This document shows, in pieces, positions 46,571 through 57,760 of a stretch of DNA of 64,000 nt (positions are counted from its first letter, which is position 1; every line of letters starts with the position of its first letter). The position numbers and the translations under genes were made by a program. The notes beneath the pieces were generated by a model, which was given only the letters and a program-made list of their open reading frames with translations, made no database searches and was not told the origin of the DNA. Location of the stretch: NCBI RefSeq assembly GCF_014898055.3, contig NW_023601433.1, positions 46,123,876 to 46,187,875 of the forward strand, given 5' to 3'. The stretch is from Talpa occidentalis (Eukaryota; Chordata; Mammalia; Eulipotyphla; Talpidae).

Positions 46571-47234
46571 AGGCAAGATGGCCAATAAGTCTCAATCCCA
46601 CTATTCCATGTTAAGATCTTCCATAAACCGAATAGTGGTGAAGCCCAATTGTCAAGTCCCAAAGACCCATGCTCTAAATTTAATTTCTCTTGTGAAATTG
46701 GTTACACTGATAGCTCTATACTTCTCTACTCTCTTTTGAAGAGTATTTTCAAGACGCTATTGTTGTCTTCCTTATCTTAATTCCAAATGGATATAAATTG
46801 TTATCATTTTCCCTTTTATGGGAATAATAAGGAATATAAACATGGACAATTACTTTTTCTGGTGAATCCCTAACTATTCACTTATAAAATTAACAGTTAT
46901 TAGTGTATCCCTTCCACAGAAAACCATGTTTTCAGTTAAACAGAATTTTTTTGTAAACTTTATCATGCTTTTTGCACTAGCAGAAGATGAGTCCTATAGT
47001 TACAGCTGTTGAAATTTGCAATAGCTACAAATTAATGTGCTGTCATGTATGACTAAAAGATTCAAGGAAGTGTGTTGTCGTGTTCAGGGTATCTCTAATA
47101 GAATAGAAGAGGCATTTGAGAAATTCCCCAAATCAGACTAAAGCTGAAGAAATCTCAGCTATTTCAAAACTGGTATTTTTTACAATCTGTTTAAAAAGTA
47201 ATGTCTCCCAAGGTACTAAAAGCTATTGTGTTAT

Positions 47235-47360
47235 CGGGAGAGAGATGCTAATTTTGTGTGACCTTGGGCAAGATGTTTAATTTCTTATTTATAAAATCAG
47301 GAAATTAAACCAAATATCTCTTCCACCCCTAGCATTCAAAACCTGTCACTCTGAGAATGA
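47235..47360 (+). mobile_element. MIR fragment
   Basis: 'gtgtgaccttgggcaagatgtttaatttc...ataaaatcaggaaattaaaccaaatatctcttccacccctagcattcaaaacct' matches MIR with the 3' part 'ggttggactagatgatctctaaggtcccttccagctctgacattct'. Confidence 0.65.
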
Positions 47361-50230
47361 ATACTTTCTTGCAGATGAAGTTTAATCCAGACCCATACTG
47401 GGGTGTATTACCATACAGTGCAGTTCAAATATAACCCAATCAAAATCACATCCCCTACTGCACAAAAACAACATCAAGAGCAAGCTTGATTCACATGGGA
47501 ATTCGATCTAGCCTCGGATTTCAGCATTACTATGGGTTCCCACAAGATTGCCCTGGGTTATCCTCCACCCTGTGCATCTGTGCAGTAAATCTTCAGGATG
47601 TGAGATCAGCGCTTGCTCAGATAAATAAATGAATCAATGTTAAGCAAATGCAGTAAATCATCAGCTTCCTTCTTCTCAGTCTTCTTTCCCTGCCAAATTC
47701 CTATGGAAACTAACAAACAAAAAAGGCAGGAGAGAAAGGGAAGAAGAAAATATTTTCAGCCTACTACACAATTTGTTGAACCAAGATTGTCCTACATTTT
47801 ATCAGTGTGGCCTCCACCTGCCCTCCCACCTAGCAGAACTATTTTCAGCACATAGTCCAATGTAGTTGTATTAAGCCACATCTCCTAATAAGCAGATTTT
47901 ACTAAGGAAGTTATTACTTAAGCCCATCCAGCTGTTTTCACAAGTGTACCTTTAGGAATAAGGGACCAGGAAGACTAAGAAGACATAGCTAGCTCAGTAT
48001 TATTACCCCTTAAACTATAATTCAAGAAAAATATCTCAATGAAACTTACCTTGTTAATTAGAAATCCTCCTTGTATAAAGAAAAGCCACCTTGTTTCTTC
48101 AGTTGGCCATTGTTAGTCCTGGATAATTACTTTTCTCATTCTAATTTAATTTGCATTAAGTTCAGTGTGTTTAGTTTTTGAGAACTAACACTCAAATCTG
48201 GCACTCAAATACTGGCCTGTACTTAGGAATGCAAGACTACTGGGAAAACATCTGTTCTCATTCTAAATAAATGTCTGATTTTACTTTATTCTCGTCTAAA
48301 ATCTCTCTGAATGTCCTTCCTAATGAAGTGTATGCTACACACACATTTCAGTTAAAATAAAGAATAGGTTGACAAATGACAAAAGAGAAAGCTATTAGTA
48401 GGAGAATGTTTGATATTATGAGTTAGTTATTGAAATTATTCCTAAAATTATCCTGTTAATTTAAAAAATACGCATATTAAATCAAGACATTCCAATTTTA
48501 CAAATTAATTTTGAATGCATTTTTTAAGCCATTTTTAGCTGTCTCCATAAGTATCACATAATAATCCTTTAATTTCATTGAGCCACTATCATAAGTTCAC
48601 AATGAAAAGTGCTGAAAAACCCTTCCATATGCAATACCTATCATGTAGTGACAAAGTGATATAAAACATGACAAAAAATTAGATTATTTTAGCTATAAAT
48701 TCATGAGTAGTAACTTAAACTCAATAGATATGGCTGACTTTTCTGCTAACATACAAATGTATACATATACAAACGTATGTGAATGCATACAAGTACATCT
48801 GCACATGTATATAGTGGACAATAAACTGGAAGTGGCTATTTCAATATATGTTAGTAGGATCATTTTCTCTAAAGAAACACCGATTCATGGATGCATCTCT
48901 AAGTCATAAGAATACTATGCATTAACTTCTTAATGTTTAGAATTAGGACCTTCAGGAACACACTAAATCTAAATATCTAACATTATTTAGTGCTGGAAAA
49001 CTGAAAGACTATGTATACTTAAGTTGATAAAATGTTGAAACATTCAACAGAAGAGGGAATGAAGTTCACTTAAATTTAATGAAAGCAGAAATGATACAAT
49101 CTTTGTTCTTCCTTATTTTCTTCTTCAGAAAACATGATTCCTGAGTGGCATTCTACATTTGGAGTGCGAAAAAATGAATGGCTCAGAACAGTGTGTGTCA
49201 AATTCAAGGCCTTAAGCCTCTGGGTCAGTTCAATAACTCTCAAGAGTTAATTTGACATGAGCAAATAACTTGTATTTTATTATTTTACAATAAATAATTA
49301 TTATTGTATTACATTATATTTTTTCAGTAATTCTTGATAGCATGCAATTTCATGAAATTGCCATTCTGTCGTGGCATTTATTATATGTTATATTCTTATT
49401 TTTCAGTCCTCCTGGAAATATTTAAAATTTTCAAAAAAGTTACATAAAAAGTCTTACTAACAGTAGACCCTAAGTATCAGTCTTTTATTCTACAGTGTGG
49501 ACTTCCATACATACAGTGTGGGCTTCCTAGATAATATTAGCTCACAATTCCCTCCACTTTACTATATATGAGCTCTGATATGTCTGATGCTGGTGACACA
49601 AGCCTTAATTTCCTCATTTTCCCATTCTGTCCTGAATATCTTGACATTGATCCTCTTCAAAGGAACACTGAACATCTTATCAGCTTATATTCCTCTATCC
49701 TTCCCTCCCTTACCCAAAATTGGAGGCTCCCAAAAATATTCTTTCTGTGGAACATGTTGTAATATTTTTGACCTGGGGCTATTTCAATATAATGGGGAGT
49801 TTCTGACACTGTCATAGGCTATTTTGATATTCAACATTTTGACACAATCTGAAAAAGTAAGACAACATAAGATAAGCTTTCTATTAGTAACATATGCAAC
49901 ACCATCCTGTCCTTAAACCTTACCCCTTAGAGACCTCTAACCTATGAGGTGAGCATCAGTCAAGGGAGGTGGATTAAGAATGCAGATTTAGATAGAAACT
50001 CAAATTCACAGGAACAAATTAAGAGATCTAGAAATAAGGCTAATATAACAAAAATAACATACTTGCTCTCCTTTTTTTCTCAGCTTCTTTAAAAGACTTA
50101 CATCTATGTAATGTAATAATTGCAACAATGTAATGCTGGGTTTGGAACATTTTGGATGAAATATGTATAACATTAACGTCACAAAATAATTTTCAGAGAA
50201 ATGAATAGAACTATATAGGAATAACAATTC
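47361..50230. other. Unclassified intergenic stretch
   Basis: No gene recognised; frames up to 76 codons only. A 22-bp word (acagtgtggacttccatac / acagtgtgggcttcctag) is duplicated at 49493-49530. Confidence 0.4.
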
Positions 50231-50480
50231 TTCTTACAATGGAATTAAGTTAAATTTGAAGCTGATTCCAATAGGTTAATATACATATGATAGACCATAG
50301 AGTAAGTCCTAAGAACATTTTTAACAGTGAAAAAGATCAGTAAATAAATTGAAATGTTGCATTAGAAAATATTCACTTCAAGAAAAAGTAAAAAAGAAAG
50401 ACTAGAGGAATAAAAAAACAAGAGTCAAGGCAAACTGAAAGTAAATTGGCACATGAAGATCCAACTAGATCAATAATAAC
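50230..50480 (+). mobile_element. Possible decayed L1 ORF2 fragment
   Basis: 'cttacaatggaattaagttaaatttgaa' and 'gcattagaaaatattcacttcaag' are reminiscent of the L1 ORF2 region after the endonuclease. It is very diverged. With the old L1 3' end after the gap (52723-52965) it could be the host element into which the young L1 inserted. Confidence 0.35.
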
Positions 50481-50483
50481 ATG

Positions 50484-51705
50484 ACGAGGTGGGCGGAGCA
50501 ACATGGCGGCGAGGAGACGCTGCGAGTAAGATCTCCCATTAAAAAAAGTTAATAGGGAGGAAAAGCGGCAGGTCCCAGTGAGAACTGGGACACGGAAGAT
50601 AAACGGGTGACGCCAGCAAACTACCCGAAGAAGAAAGTGGCCATAAAAGAGGACTAGAAGGGAGGAAAGCGCAGAACCCTGCTCCCCTCCCCCGCCCACA
50701 GAGGCGGCACTCTCCGACCGGCAGAGAGGAGGGAAACAACAAACCAAAACGACCAACAAGAACAAACGACGCAGCAAGTGGGACTGTGAGTGGAAAGGAA
50801 CTATTGCAGCCACCACACCCCGTGAACGGGAGCTGAGGCGAACCCTGCAGGATCCGCCGCAGCGGTGAGCGAACAGCTCCGGGCGCCATTAGAGAAGAAC
50901 AAAGACCCCGGGAGACACGCACACAGCCCGGGCTGCCGGTAAGCTTGCACGGAAAGCGGCCCACTCGGCGTGCACTTGAAAAGCAAGTGCAGACCGGGAT
51001 CACAGCTGCCCAGGTCCCCGCGCCTGCGACCTAAGCTTGCGGGGAGACGACCTAGGCTTGCGGGGAGACGCGCGGAGGTCCTCACTGAGGTGAAGGTCCC
51101 TCCCTGAGTAAGCAGGAACCAGGCGCCCAGGCACGGGAGCGGTGCAAAAGGCGCCATTCCCGCGCCACTGAACTGGGCTACAGCCCGCGTCCTGGAACTG
51201 AGGGCTTTGAACTGAGACCCGGGGCACGAATATTCGGGGCGTGGGTTCTCCACGACGGTGGGGCACAAGGCAGACACAGCACCCCAAAGCTGTTGAGGTG
51301 TACCCTACCATTCCCGCTCTGTTCCCTGTCCCACGGGGTGGGGGGAGGCGAAAAACAGCCCCCCAAGGACAATAGGAGAGATCTCTGGTGCCACCTAGCG
51401 ACCAGGAAAAAAAAGTCACTAACACCCATAAAACAGGAAATTTCTTAAGACTGCTTTGAAAAGGGCAGAAGGCTTCTGGACCCAGTGGCCAGCCGGGAAG
51501 TTATTCCACGCCAGGCCCCTTCCGACCAGCAGTCTGAGCCCACAGAGGGAGCAGGCACCCACGTCCTGGGCAGACCGGGTGCGCAGAAGAGTGTGCCTGA
51601 AACCGGAGGCGCAGGGACTGCATCCTGCTTCGCCATTTGAGAACAGGGACATTTCTTCAGTAAAAACTGCCTAAAACCAGCAGAAAGCTCCCCCAGAAGA
51701 CAGAG
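50484..51705 (+). promoter_or_regulatory. L1 5'UTR with internal promoter, YY1-like site
   Basis: Dense in CpG compared with the surrounding DNA. The word caacatggcggc at 50499-50510, about 16 bases from the element start, fits the YY1 binding consensus found at the same place in human L1, where it positions transcription start. Promoter activity itself is inferred. A 21-bp tandem duplication lies at 51028-51069. Confidence 0.65.
51028..51069 (+). repeat. 21-bp tandem duplication in L1 5'UTR
   Basis: gacctaagcttgcggggagac is followed at once by gacctaggcttgcggggagac (one mismatch). Confidence 0.95.
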
Positions 51706-52622
51706 ATGGCTCCTGGAAGAGCCAGAGGGGAGCGGAGAAGTTCACCCAAGATGTCAGTCAGTCCGAGCAACACAGTGTCCCAACGCATACGACAAATTAG
51801 AAAACAGACAGTAGGGAGTAGAAGAACCACACGCAACCTAACAACTCCTCAGGAAAGAAGCACACCACAAAAAGAAAACCACTCCCCAGATTGCACGACA
51901 GCAACATTGGAAGAACTTCTGAGCCTTCCATAAAGAGAATTTAAAATTGCTGTGATTAAAAAAGTGATAGATCAGAAGAAGGAAATTGAGTCCCTAAAGA
52001 GGGAAGTAAAGAAATGCAGGAGATCAAAGAATTAATGGAGGAACTAAAGAACTCTGGGAAAGCAATGAAAAGCAGAAAGATGAAATGGAAAGAACGAATA
52101 AGTAATCTTGAAGACACAGAATAAAAAGAACCAAAACAGAAAAGGAAAGAGATTACGAAGGAAAAAGAATGAAGAAAGACTTCGGGGGAACTATCTGACT
52201 CCATGAGGAAAGGAATATAAGAGTTATAGGGATTCCAGAAGGAGAGGAGAGAGATGTAGGAACAGAGAAATATTCATGGATATAATTGAAGAGAACTTCC
52301 CAAATGCGAAGAAGGAGCTGAAAATTGATATACAAGAAGCAAGAAGAACACCAAACTTCCACGACGAAAGGAAAAACACAGCAAGACACATAATAGTAAA
52401 GCTCCCAAGAATCCAGGACAAGGAAAAAATAATGAAGCTGACAAGAGGGAAGAAACAGATAACATTCAAAGGAAAACAATCAGGCTGACATCAGACTTCT
52501 CTGAAGAAACACTACGGGAAGGAGAGAGTGGAGGGACATAGTCAAACAGATCCAAGAAAACAGATGCCAACCAAGAATACTCTATCCCGCAAAGCTCCTT
52601 TTCCTCCATGAAGAAAGAATAT
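51706..52622 (+). pseudogene. L1 ORF1 (RNA-binding chaperone), disrupted
   Basis: ORF1p normally coats L1 RNA as a trimer and acts as a nucleic-acid chaperone. The ATG at 51706 opens a 75-codon frame (MAPGRARGERRSS..., basic, Ser/Arg-rich N-terminus) that stops at 51931-51933. The reading continues after the stop with REFKIAVIKKVIDQKKEIESLKREV, the start of the coiled coil, and breaks again near 52000. A later frame, 52276-52488 (NIIEENFP-like start, then ARRTPNFHDERKNTARHIIVKLPR), is the RRM domain, and the C-terminal domain ('gacttctctgaagaaacact') runs to the gap. At least one stop and more than one frame change make it non-coding here. Confidence 0.85.
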
Positions 52623-52722
52623 NNNNNNNNNNNNNNNNNNNNNNNNNNNNNNNNNNNNNNNNNNNNNNNNNNNNNNNNNNNNNNNNNNNNNNNNNNNNNN
52701 NNNNNNNNNNNNNNNNNNNNNN
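52623..52722. other. Assembly gap (100 N)
   Basis: Exactly 100 N, the usual placeholder for a gap of unknown length. It begins inside L1 ORF1; the missing sequence probably includes the rest of that L1. Confidence 0.98.
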
Positions 52723-52965
52723 CATTTGTATGTGGAATATAAAAAACAAAACACAGGAACCAGACAAAGCAAACTAAAAATCCTGACTGTAGAATTGAGG
52801 CTAAAAGATGCAGCAGGTAGGGAAGAGCAAATTGTGAAGGGAGCCTTGGTGGTAGGTATGGAATGTCAACATAACTTGCACTTTTGAACCATATACAGTG
52901 TTGTATACCAACACTACCTTAGTAAATATAATTATATTTTTAAAGCAAATAAAATTGCAACTCTA
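52723..52965 (+). mobile_element. Old L1 3'UTR fragment
   Basis: 'catttgtatgtggaatataaaaaacaaaacacagg', 'gaattgaggctaaaag', 'gtatggaatgtcaacataact', 'cagtgttgtataccaacac...taaatataattatat' match the end of an old L1M ('tatgtggaatctaaaaaacaaaac ... tgttgtacacctgaaactaatataatattgtatgtcaac'). It is not from the young L1 on the other side of the gap. Confidence 0.6.
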
Positions 52966-54262
52966 AAATATACTTCTAAGCGCATGCAGAACTTTCAAAA
53001 AAAAATTTATTCCTCATGGGGCAGGGAATAGGAAGCATGAAAATATAAAACAAAAAATGAAAACAAAAGCAAGATTTACTATTCATTGGGACCTAGGAGA
53101 TATAAAGAGCAGTAGTAAAGGTCATGGGCCCACTTGGGTGAAATTATCACATGCTCATGAAGACAGGACTAGAGAGGGCCAATCCACGTACAAGGACAAC
53201 TGAGTCTCAGTAGTTGTCAGTATCAGTGCCTGCCTCTTGTGTTGCGCATCCTAGGTGCCTTTTCTCCATTCCTAATCCTGGCCCTACTCCTACCCCAGAG
53301 CTTTTGTTCTCTGTGCATTAGCTGCTAAGACAGGATTCCTTCTTCCTCATGCCACTTCTCTCCCCATTTTCTTGTGATTGGCTCCTTAATTCAGACGCTA
53401 GTTCAAAGATAAAGGCCAGAGTCAGATTTCCCTGACTGTCATGTGCTGTATAACAACACCAATGCACTTTTTTCCCTCTTTCAAACATCTATCACCATAT
53501 GAAATTATTCTTTAATTTGTTTATGAGTTTATTGTTGGTTTTCTGACTAAAAAGAGGGAATAAGAAATAGGCTGAATAATGAAGGCTCAGCTTCAGGGAA
53601 CTAAGTTGGAATACTGATTTCATGAAGTGACTGTTTCAAATCCTGTCCCACTGAAATGCATGATATACAGAACCTGATCCGCTTTTGGCAACTGAAAAAC
53701 ACATAAGAGATATTGTGCAAATCTGCCCCAGCTGCACTGTGGTATAGACAATATTCCCAGGATCTGGGCTGGCGCAAGGATATACTACTAAAAAGGGAAA
53801 GATCGGATGTGTTGAAAATAGGAGGGGAAGAGCACACATTTTTTTATTCTAGAGAATTTGAAGGGATCAGGATTGGGGTGCTGGAACTAAATTAAGAAAA
53901 ACAATGGCCATAGCAATGGGAAAAAAAAGGTAGTTGACTATTGAGGTCCCTCAGAGCAAGGAGCTTATAAATGTACCTGAGCCTGAGAGGAGCACCAGTG
54001 GCTTAATGGCATGCCGCATCATCTGTGTGGGACTGTAAATTCTCAGTACAGGGATTGTGTGTGAGTGTGTGTGTGTGTGTGTGTGTGTAAGTGTATGCAT
54101 GTGCTTTTTCTTCTGAAAACTGCTTAGACAACATAGATTTATGTAGGACTTTCAGCAAGTTAGCATCCTAAAAGAATTGTGTTATCTGTCCCCATCACAC
54201 TTACCTCAAAATGACACTAAGCATAAAAAAAAAAATAGATATTTCCTCATGAAGTTTTCTTT
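52966..54262. other. Unclassified intergenic stretch
   Basis: No gene recognised. Contains the GT microsatellite at 54059-54088. Confidence 0.4.
54059..54088. repeat. (GT)n microsatellite
   Basis: About 14 GT units with one interruption (gtgagtgtgtgt). Confidence 0.92.
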
Positions 54263-54279
54263 TAAAGTTTCTTCCTTTA

Positions 54280-56603
54280 GAAGGGACAATACCAAACACG
54301 TTCTATGAAGCCAATATTACACTAATACCAAAACCGAATAAGGACAACACAAAAAAGGAAAACTATAGGCCAATCTCCCTAATGAACACTGATGCAAAAA
54401 TCCTCAATAAAATTTTAGCTATCAGAATCCAACAATGTATCCATAAGATAATTCACCACGACCAAGTTGGATTCATTCCAGGGGCACAAGGATGGTTTAA
54501 CATCCGAAAATCAATCAACGTTATCCAACACATCAACAAAAAGAAATATAAAAACCATATGATAATATCAATAGATGCTGAGAAAGCTTTCGACAAAGTG
54601 CAACACCCATTCATGATAAAAGCCCTTGAAATTCTTGGGATACAAGGAACATACCTCAACATCATAAAGGCCATCTATGACAAGCCAACAGCCAGTATCA
54701 TTCTCAATGGTGAAAAGCTGAAAGCAATTCCATTAAGATCTGGAACAAGACAAGGATGTCCACTCTCACCACTGCTTTTCAATATAATACTGGAAGTCCT
54801 AGCCAGAGCAATAAGACAAGAGAAAGACATCCAAGGAATCCAAATAGGAAAAGAAGAAGTCAAACTATCACTATTTGCAGATGATATGATAATATACATA
54901 GAGAACCCCAAAATCTCCACAGAAAAACTAATTCAACTCATCAATCAATTCAGTAAAGTGGCAGGATACAAAATCAACACGCAAAAGTCAGTAGCCTTCC
55001 TATACACAAACAATAAATCTGAAGAAGAAGAAATCAAAAAAACCACCCCTTTTATTATCGAAACAAAAAAAATCAAATATTTGGGAATAAATCTAACAAA
55101 AGAGGTAAAGGACCTATACAAAGAAAACTATAAAACACTGTTAAAAGAAATAGAAGAAGACACAAAGAAATGGAAAGACATCCCCTGCTCATGGATTGGA
55201 AGAATAAACATTATTAAAATGGCCATCCTACCAAAAGCAATATACAGATTCAATGCTATTCCAATCAAAATCTCAATGGCATTCTTCAAAGAAATAGAAA
55301 CAATTATTGATGAAATTCATATGGAATCACCAAAAACCCCGAATAGCCAAAGCTCTACTGAAAAAAAAAGAAGGAAATGGAGGCATCACACTCCCAGACT
55401 TCAAACTATACTACAAAGCCATAATCATCAAAACTGCATGGTATTGGAACAAGAACAGACATACAGACCAATGGAATCGAATAGAAAATCCAGAAATAAA
55501 CCCACAGATTTATGGTCAACTAATCTTTGACAAAGGAGCAAAGACTATGCATTGGAGCAAAGAAAGTTTGTTCAATAAATGGTGCTGGGAAAACTGGGTC
55601 GCTACATGCAAAAGAATGAAGCTTGACCACTACCTCACACCATACACAAAAATCAACTCAAAATGGATTAAAGAACTAGACATAAGACCTGAAACCATAA
55701 TACATAGAAGGAAATATAGGCGAAACACTACGGGATTTGCACATCAAAGACATCTTTACAGACACATCACCCAAAGCAGTGATAGTGAAGAGAAAGATAA
55801 ACAGCTGGGACTACATCAAATTAAAGAGCTTCTGCACAGCAAAAGAGACAATAACAAAAACAAAGAGAAACCCCACCAACTGGGAGAACATTTTTGCACC
55901 CAACACTAATGATAAAGGACTGATCACAAAAATCTGCAAAGAGCTGATGAGACTCAGCAACAACAAAGAAAATAATCCAGTCAAAAAAATGGGCAGAAGA
56001 GCTAAAAAGAAACTTCTCTGAAGAGGAAATGCAAATGGCCAACAGACATATGAAAAAATGTTCAACATCACTTGTAATCAGGGAAATGCAAATCAAAACT
56101 ACCATGAGATACCATCTCACACCAGTGAGAATGGCACATATTAAAAAAACTAGCAACAACAAATGTTGGCGAGGATGTGGAGAAAAGGAACTCTTGTGCA
56201 CTGTTGGTGGGAGTGCAAACTGGTCCAACCACTATGGAGAGCTGTGTGGAGATTTCTGGACCTACTAAACATAGAGCTTCCATATGATCCAGCAATTCCA
56301 CTCCTAGGTATTTACCCAAAGGACACAGAAACATCAATTCCAAAGAGCACCTGCACTCCTATGTTTATAGCAGCACTGTTTACAATAGCTAAGCTTTGGA
56401 AACAACCAAAATGCCCAAAAATAGATGACTGGATCAAGAAGATGTGGTACATATATACCATGGAATATTACTCAGCATTCAAAAAAGATAAACACATGCA
56501 ATTTGCAGCAACATGGATGGCACTGGAAGGGATCATGCTCAGCGAAATAAGCCAAAAAGAAAAAGAAAAATACCGGATGGTCTCACTCATAGCAGGAATC
56601 TAG
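54280..56603 (+). pseudogene. L1 ORF2 (reverse transcriptase to C-terminus), truncated and frameshifted
   Basis: ORF2p is the endonuclease/reverse transcriptase of L1; the endonuclease half is absent here. The frame is open from the insertion junction ([22 protein letters not shown]...) through the RT core: [52 protein letters not shown] and the catalytic FADD at 54874-54885, then [13 protein letters not shown]. It then changes frame four times, at about 55305, 55725, 55980 (in an A-run) and 56180 (in an A-run). The Cys-rich segment NKCWRGCGE...HCWWEC near 56160-56220 and the end ...KEKYRMVSLIAGI at 56603 are present. Single-base indels in homopolymers could be sequencing error, but with a missing 5' half the copy is dead either way. 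Confidence 0.95.
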
Positions 56604-56689
56604 AAAACTTAAATAAGGGACCAGGAAAATGAATATAAGAAAGTGAAAATCAAAATCAACAAAAAAACTATGAACCAGAGACACTTTTT

Positions 56690-56711
56690 GGGGGGTGGGG
56701 GGCGGGAGGGG
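56690..56711 (+). other. G-quadruplex-type tract in L1 3'UTR
   Basis: Four runs of three or more G with 1-base loops (gggggg t gggggg c ggg a gggg). G-rich tracts in the 3'UTR are a known L1 feature in several mammals; a matching tract is in the copy at 45108-45162. Confidence 0.75.
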
Positions 56712-56845
56712 AAGGATTGGGGTCAGAATGGGGCGTTTGCAATTGTATGGGGGAATATAAAAATAAAATTTAATATTTAAAAAAAAAAAAAAAAAAAAAA
56801 ATTGAAAAAAAAAAAAGACTTAGAACTCAAAAAAAAAAAAAAAAA

Positions 56846-56929
56846 TAAAGTATATGAGAGTGAGACCTGAGCCACGAGGTCTACTGTAATTTAAAATATA
56901 TTCAATAAATATATCTTTTATCAGTAAAA

Positions 56930-56931
<2 letters not shown>
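56846..56931 (+). other. Transduced 3' segment 1 with polyadenylation signal
   Basis: Non-L1 sequence (taaagtatatgagagtgag...) with AATAAA at 56904-56909, 22 bases before a 33-A run. It should be a copy of DNA downstream of the parental L1. Confidence 0.7.
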
Positions 56932-56964
<33 letters not shown>

Positions 56965-56969
<5 letters not shown>

Positions 56970-57042
56970 ATCCTTTAATCCCCAGAACACAGCATATCCC
57001 AGTCTGCAGCTAATAAGAAGAATGTACTGGAAGCTGAGGGAT
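56965..57042 (+). other. Transduced 3' segment 2
   Basis: Non-L1 sequence (gtctgatcctttaatcccca...) ending in a 17-A run just before the target-site duplication. It has no perfect AATAAA; aataag at 57013 is the nearest variant. Confidence 0.65.
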
Positions 57043-57076
57043 AAAAAAAAAAAAAAAAATAAAGTTTCTTCCTTTA

Positions 57077-57743
57077 ATAAAATTGTAAGCCCGCAGGTAG
57101 TTACAAGAAATTACAGACCCAAAGTATTCTCAGAGACAATACTTGACAAATTACAATCCAGTACAACAATCAGGACATTGACATGATTGCAGCTCATCTC
57201 TCTTACTCAGGTTTCCTGGTTTCACTTCTATTCATCATGTGTGTTAATTTAATTCTAATTAATTTCATCACATGTGTGACTTAGTGCATTCACCACCATG
57301 GTCAAGATGAAAATCAGGCCCATCAGTACAAGTATTTTTCATGTTTCACTTATGTAACCATTCCAGGAGTTAGAGGGATTTGGGGACTGATCAGGGAAAA
57401 GGCCTGACCAAATGGCAGTAGCCCACACAAGCTTTTGTTGGGCAATTCTTTAACAGGATCTATTGTTGGGGGACTCCCTCACAGGACGAGACTGTCTAGA
57501 GATTAATTCGTGGGGATCACTACTCAAAAGGAGAGGTGGGCAAAGGAGTTCTCAGGGGAAAGGTGGATTGGAAAGAGGGCTTATATGTCTCTGTGATGTT
57601 ACTTAGCAGCACAGAGGGGAATCTCTAATAGGTAGCAGCGGCTTGAGGTCTTTATAGTGCAAGGACTTATCTATGACTAACAGATGTTTGGTGATTTTTG
57701 TAGGGTATGTAAAGCAAGGAGGTTTATATGGCTTTATACGGTT
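57077..57743. other. Unclassified intergenic stretch
   Basis: No gene or named repeat recognised. Confidence 0.4.
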
Positions 57744-57760
57744 AAAAATCTACTTACTGA

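Larger units (their letters stand above)
50484..52622 (+). mobile_element. Young L1: complete 5'UTR and ORF1, cut by assembly gap
   Basis: From about 50484 ('gaggtgggcggagc') a CpG-rich 5'UTR of about 1.2 kb leads to ORF1 at 51706, which continues to the N-gap. The start looks like a true, untruncated L1 5' end because the first bases carry the promoter word caacatggcggc. ORF2 and the 3' end are not present after the gap and must lie in it or be missing. No right-hand target-site duplication can be checked. Confidence 0.85.
54280..57059 (+). mobile_element. 5'-truncated L1 with extra 3' segments (serial 3' transduction)
   Basis: L1 body 54280-56778, first A-tail 56779-56801. The 17-bp word taaagtttcttccttta at 54263-54279 recurs perfectly at 57060-57076, 260 bases beyond the first A-tail. 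Between are further A-separated segments: 56802-56845 (ttg, A12, gacttagaactc, A17), 56846-56931 (with AATAAA at 56904-56909) plus A33 (56932-56964), and 56965-57042 plus A17 (57043-57059). All lie inside the same duplication, so they entered together or by nested tail insertions. Truncation is just before the reverse-transcriptase core. Confidence 0.93.

Noticed and set aside
50484..51600. CpG island of a cellular gene promoter
   Set aside because: The CpG-rich block leads directly into L1 ORF1 at 51706 and carries the L1-type YY1-like start word, so it is the L1 5'UTR.
53985..54055. Further SINE head ('gcaccagtggcttaatggca')
   Set aside because: Only a short resemblance to a tRNA-derived head; no B box, tail or duplication.
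50484..57059. One continuous full-length L1 from 50484 to 57059
   Set aside because: Between the gap and 54280 lies an old L1 3' end and about 1.3 kb of unrelated sequence, and the right L1 has its own perfect duplication starting at 54263. They are two insertions.
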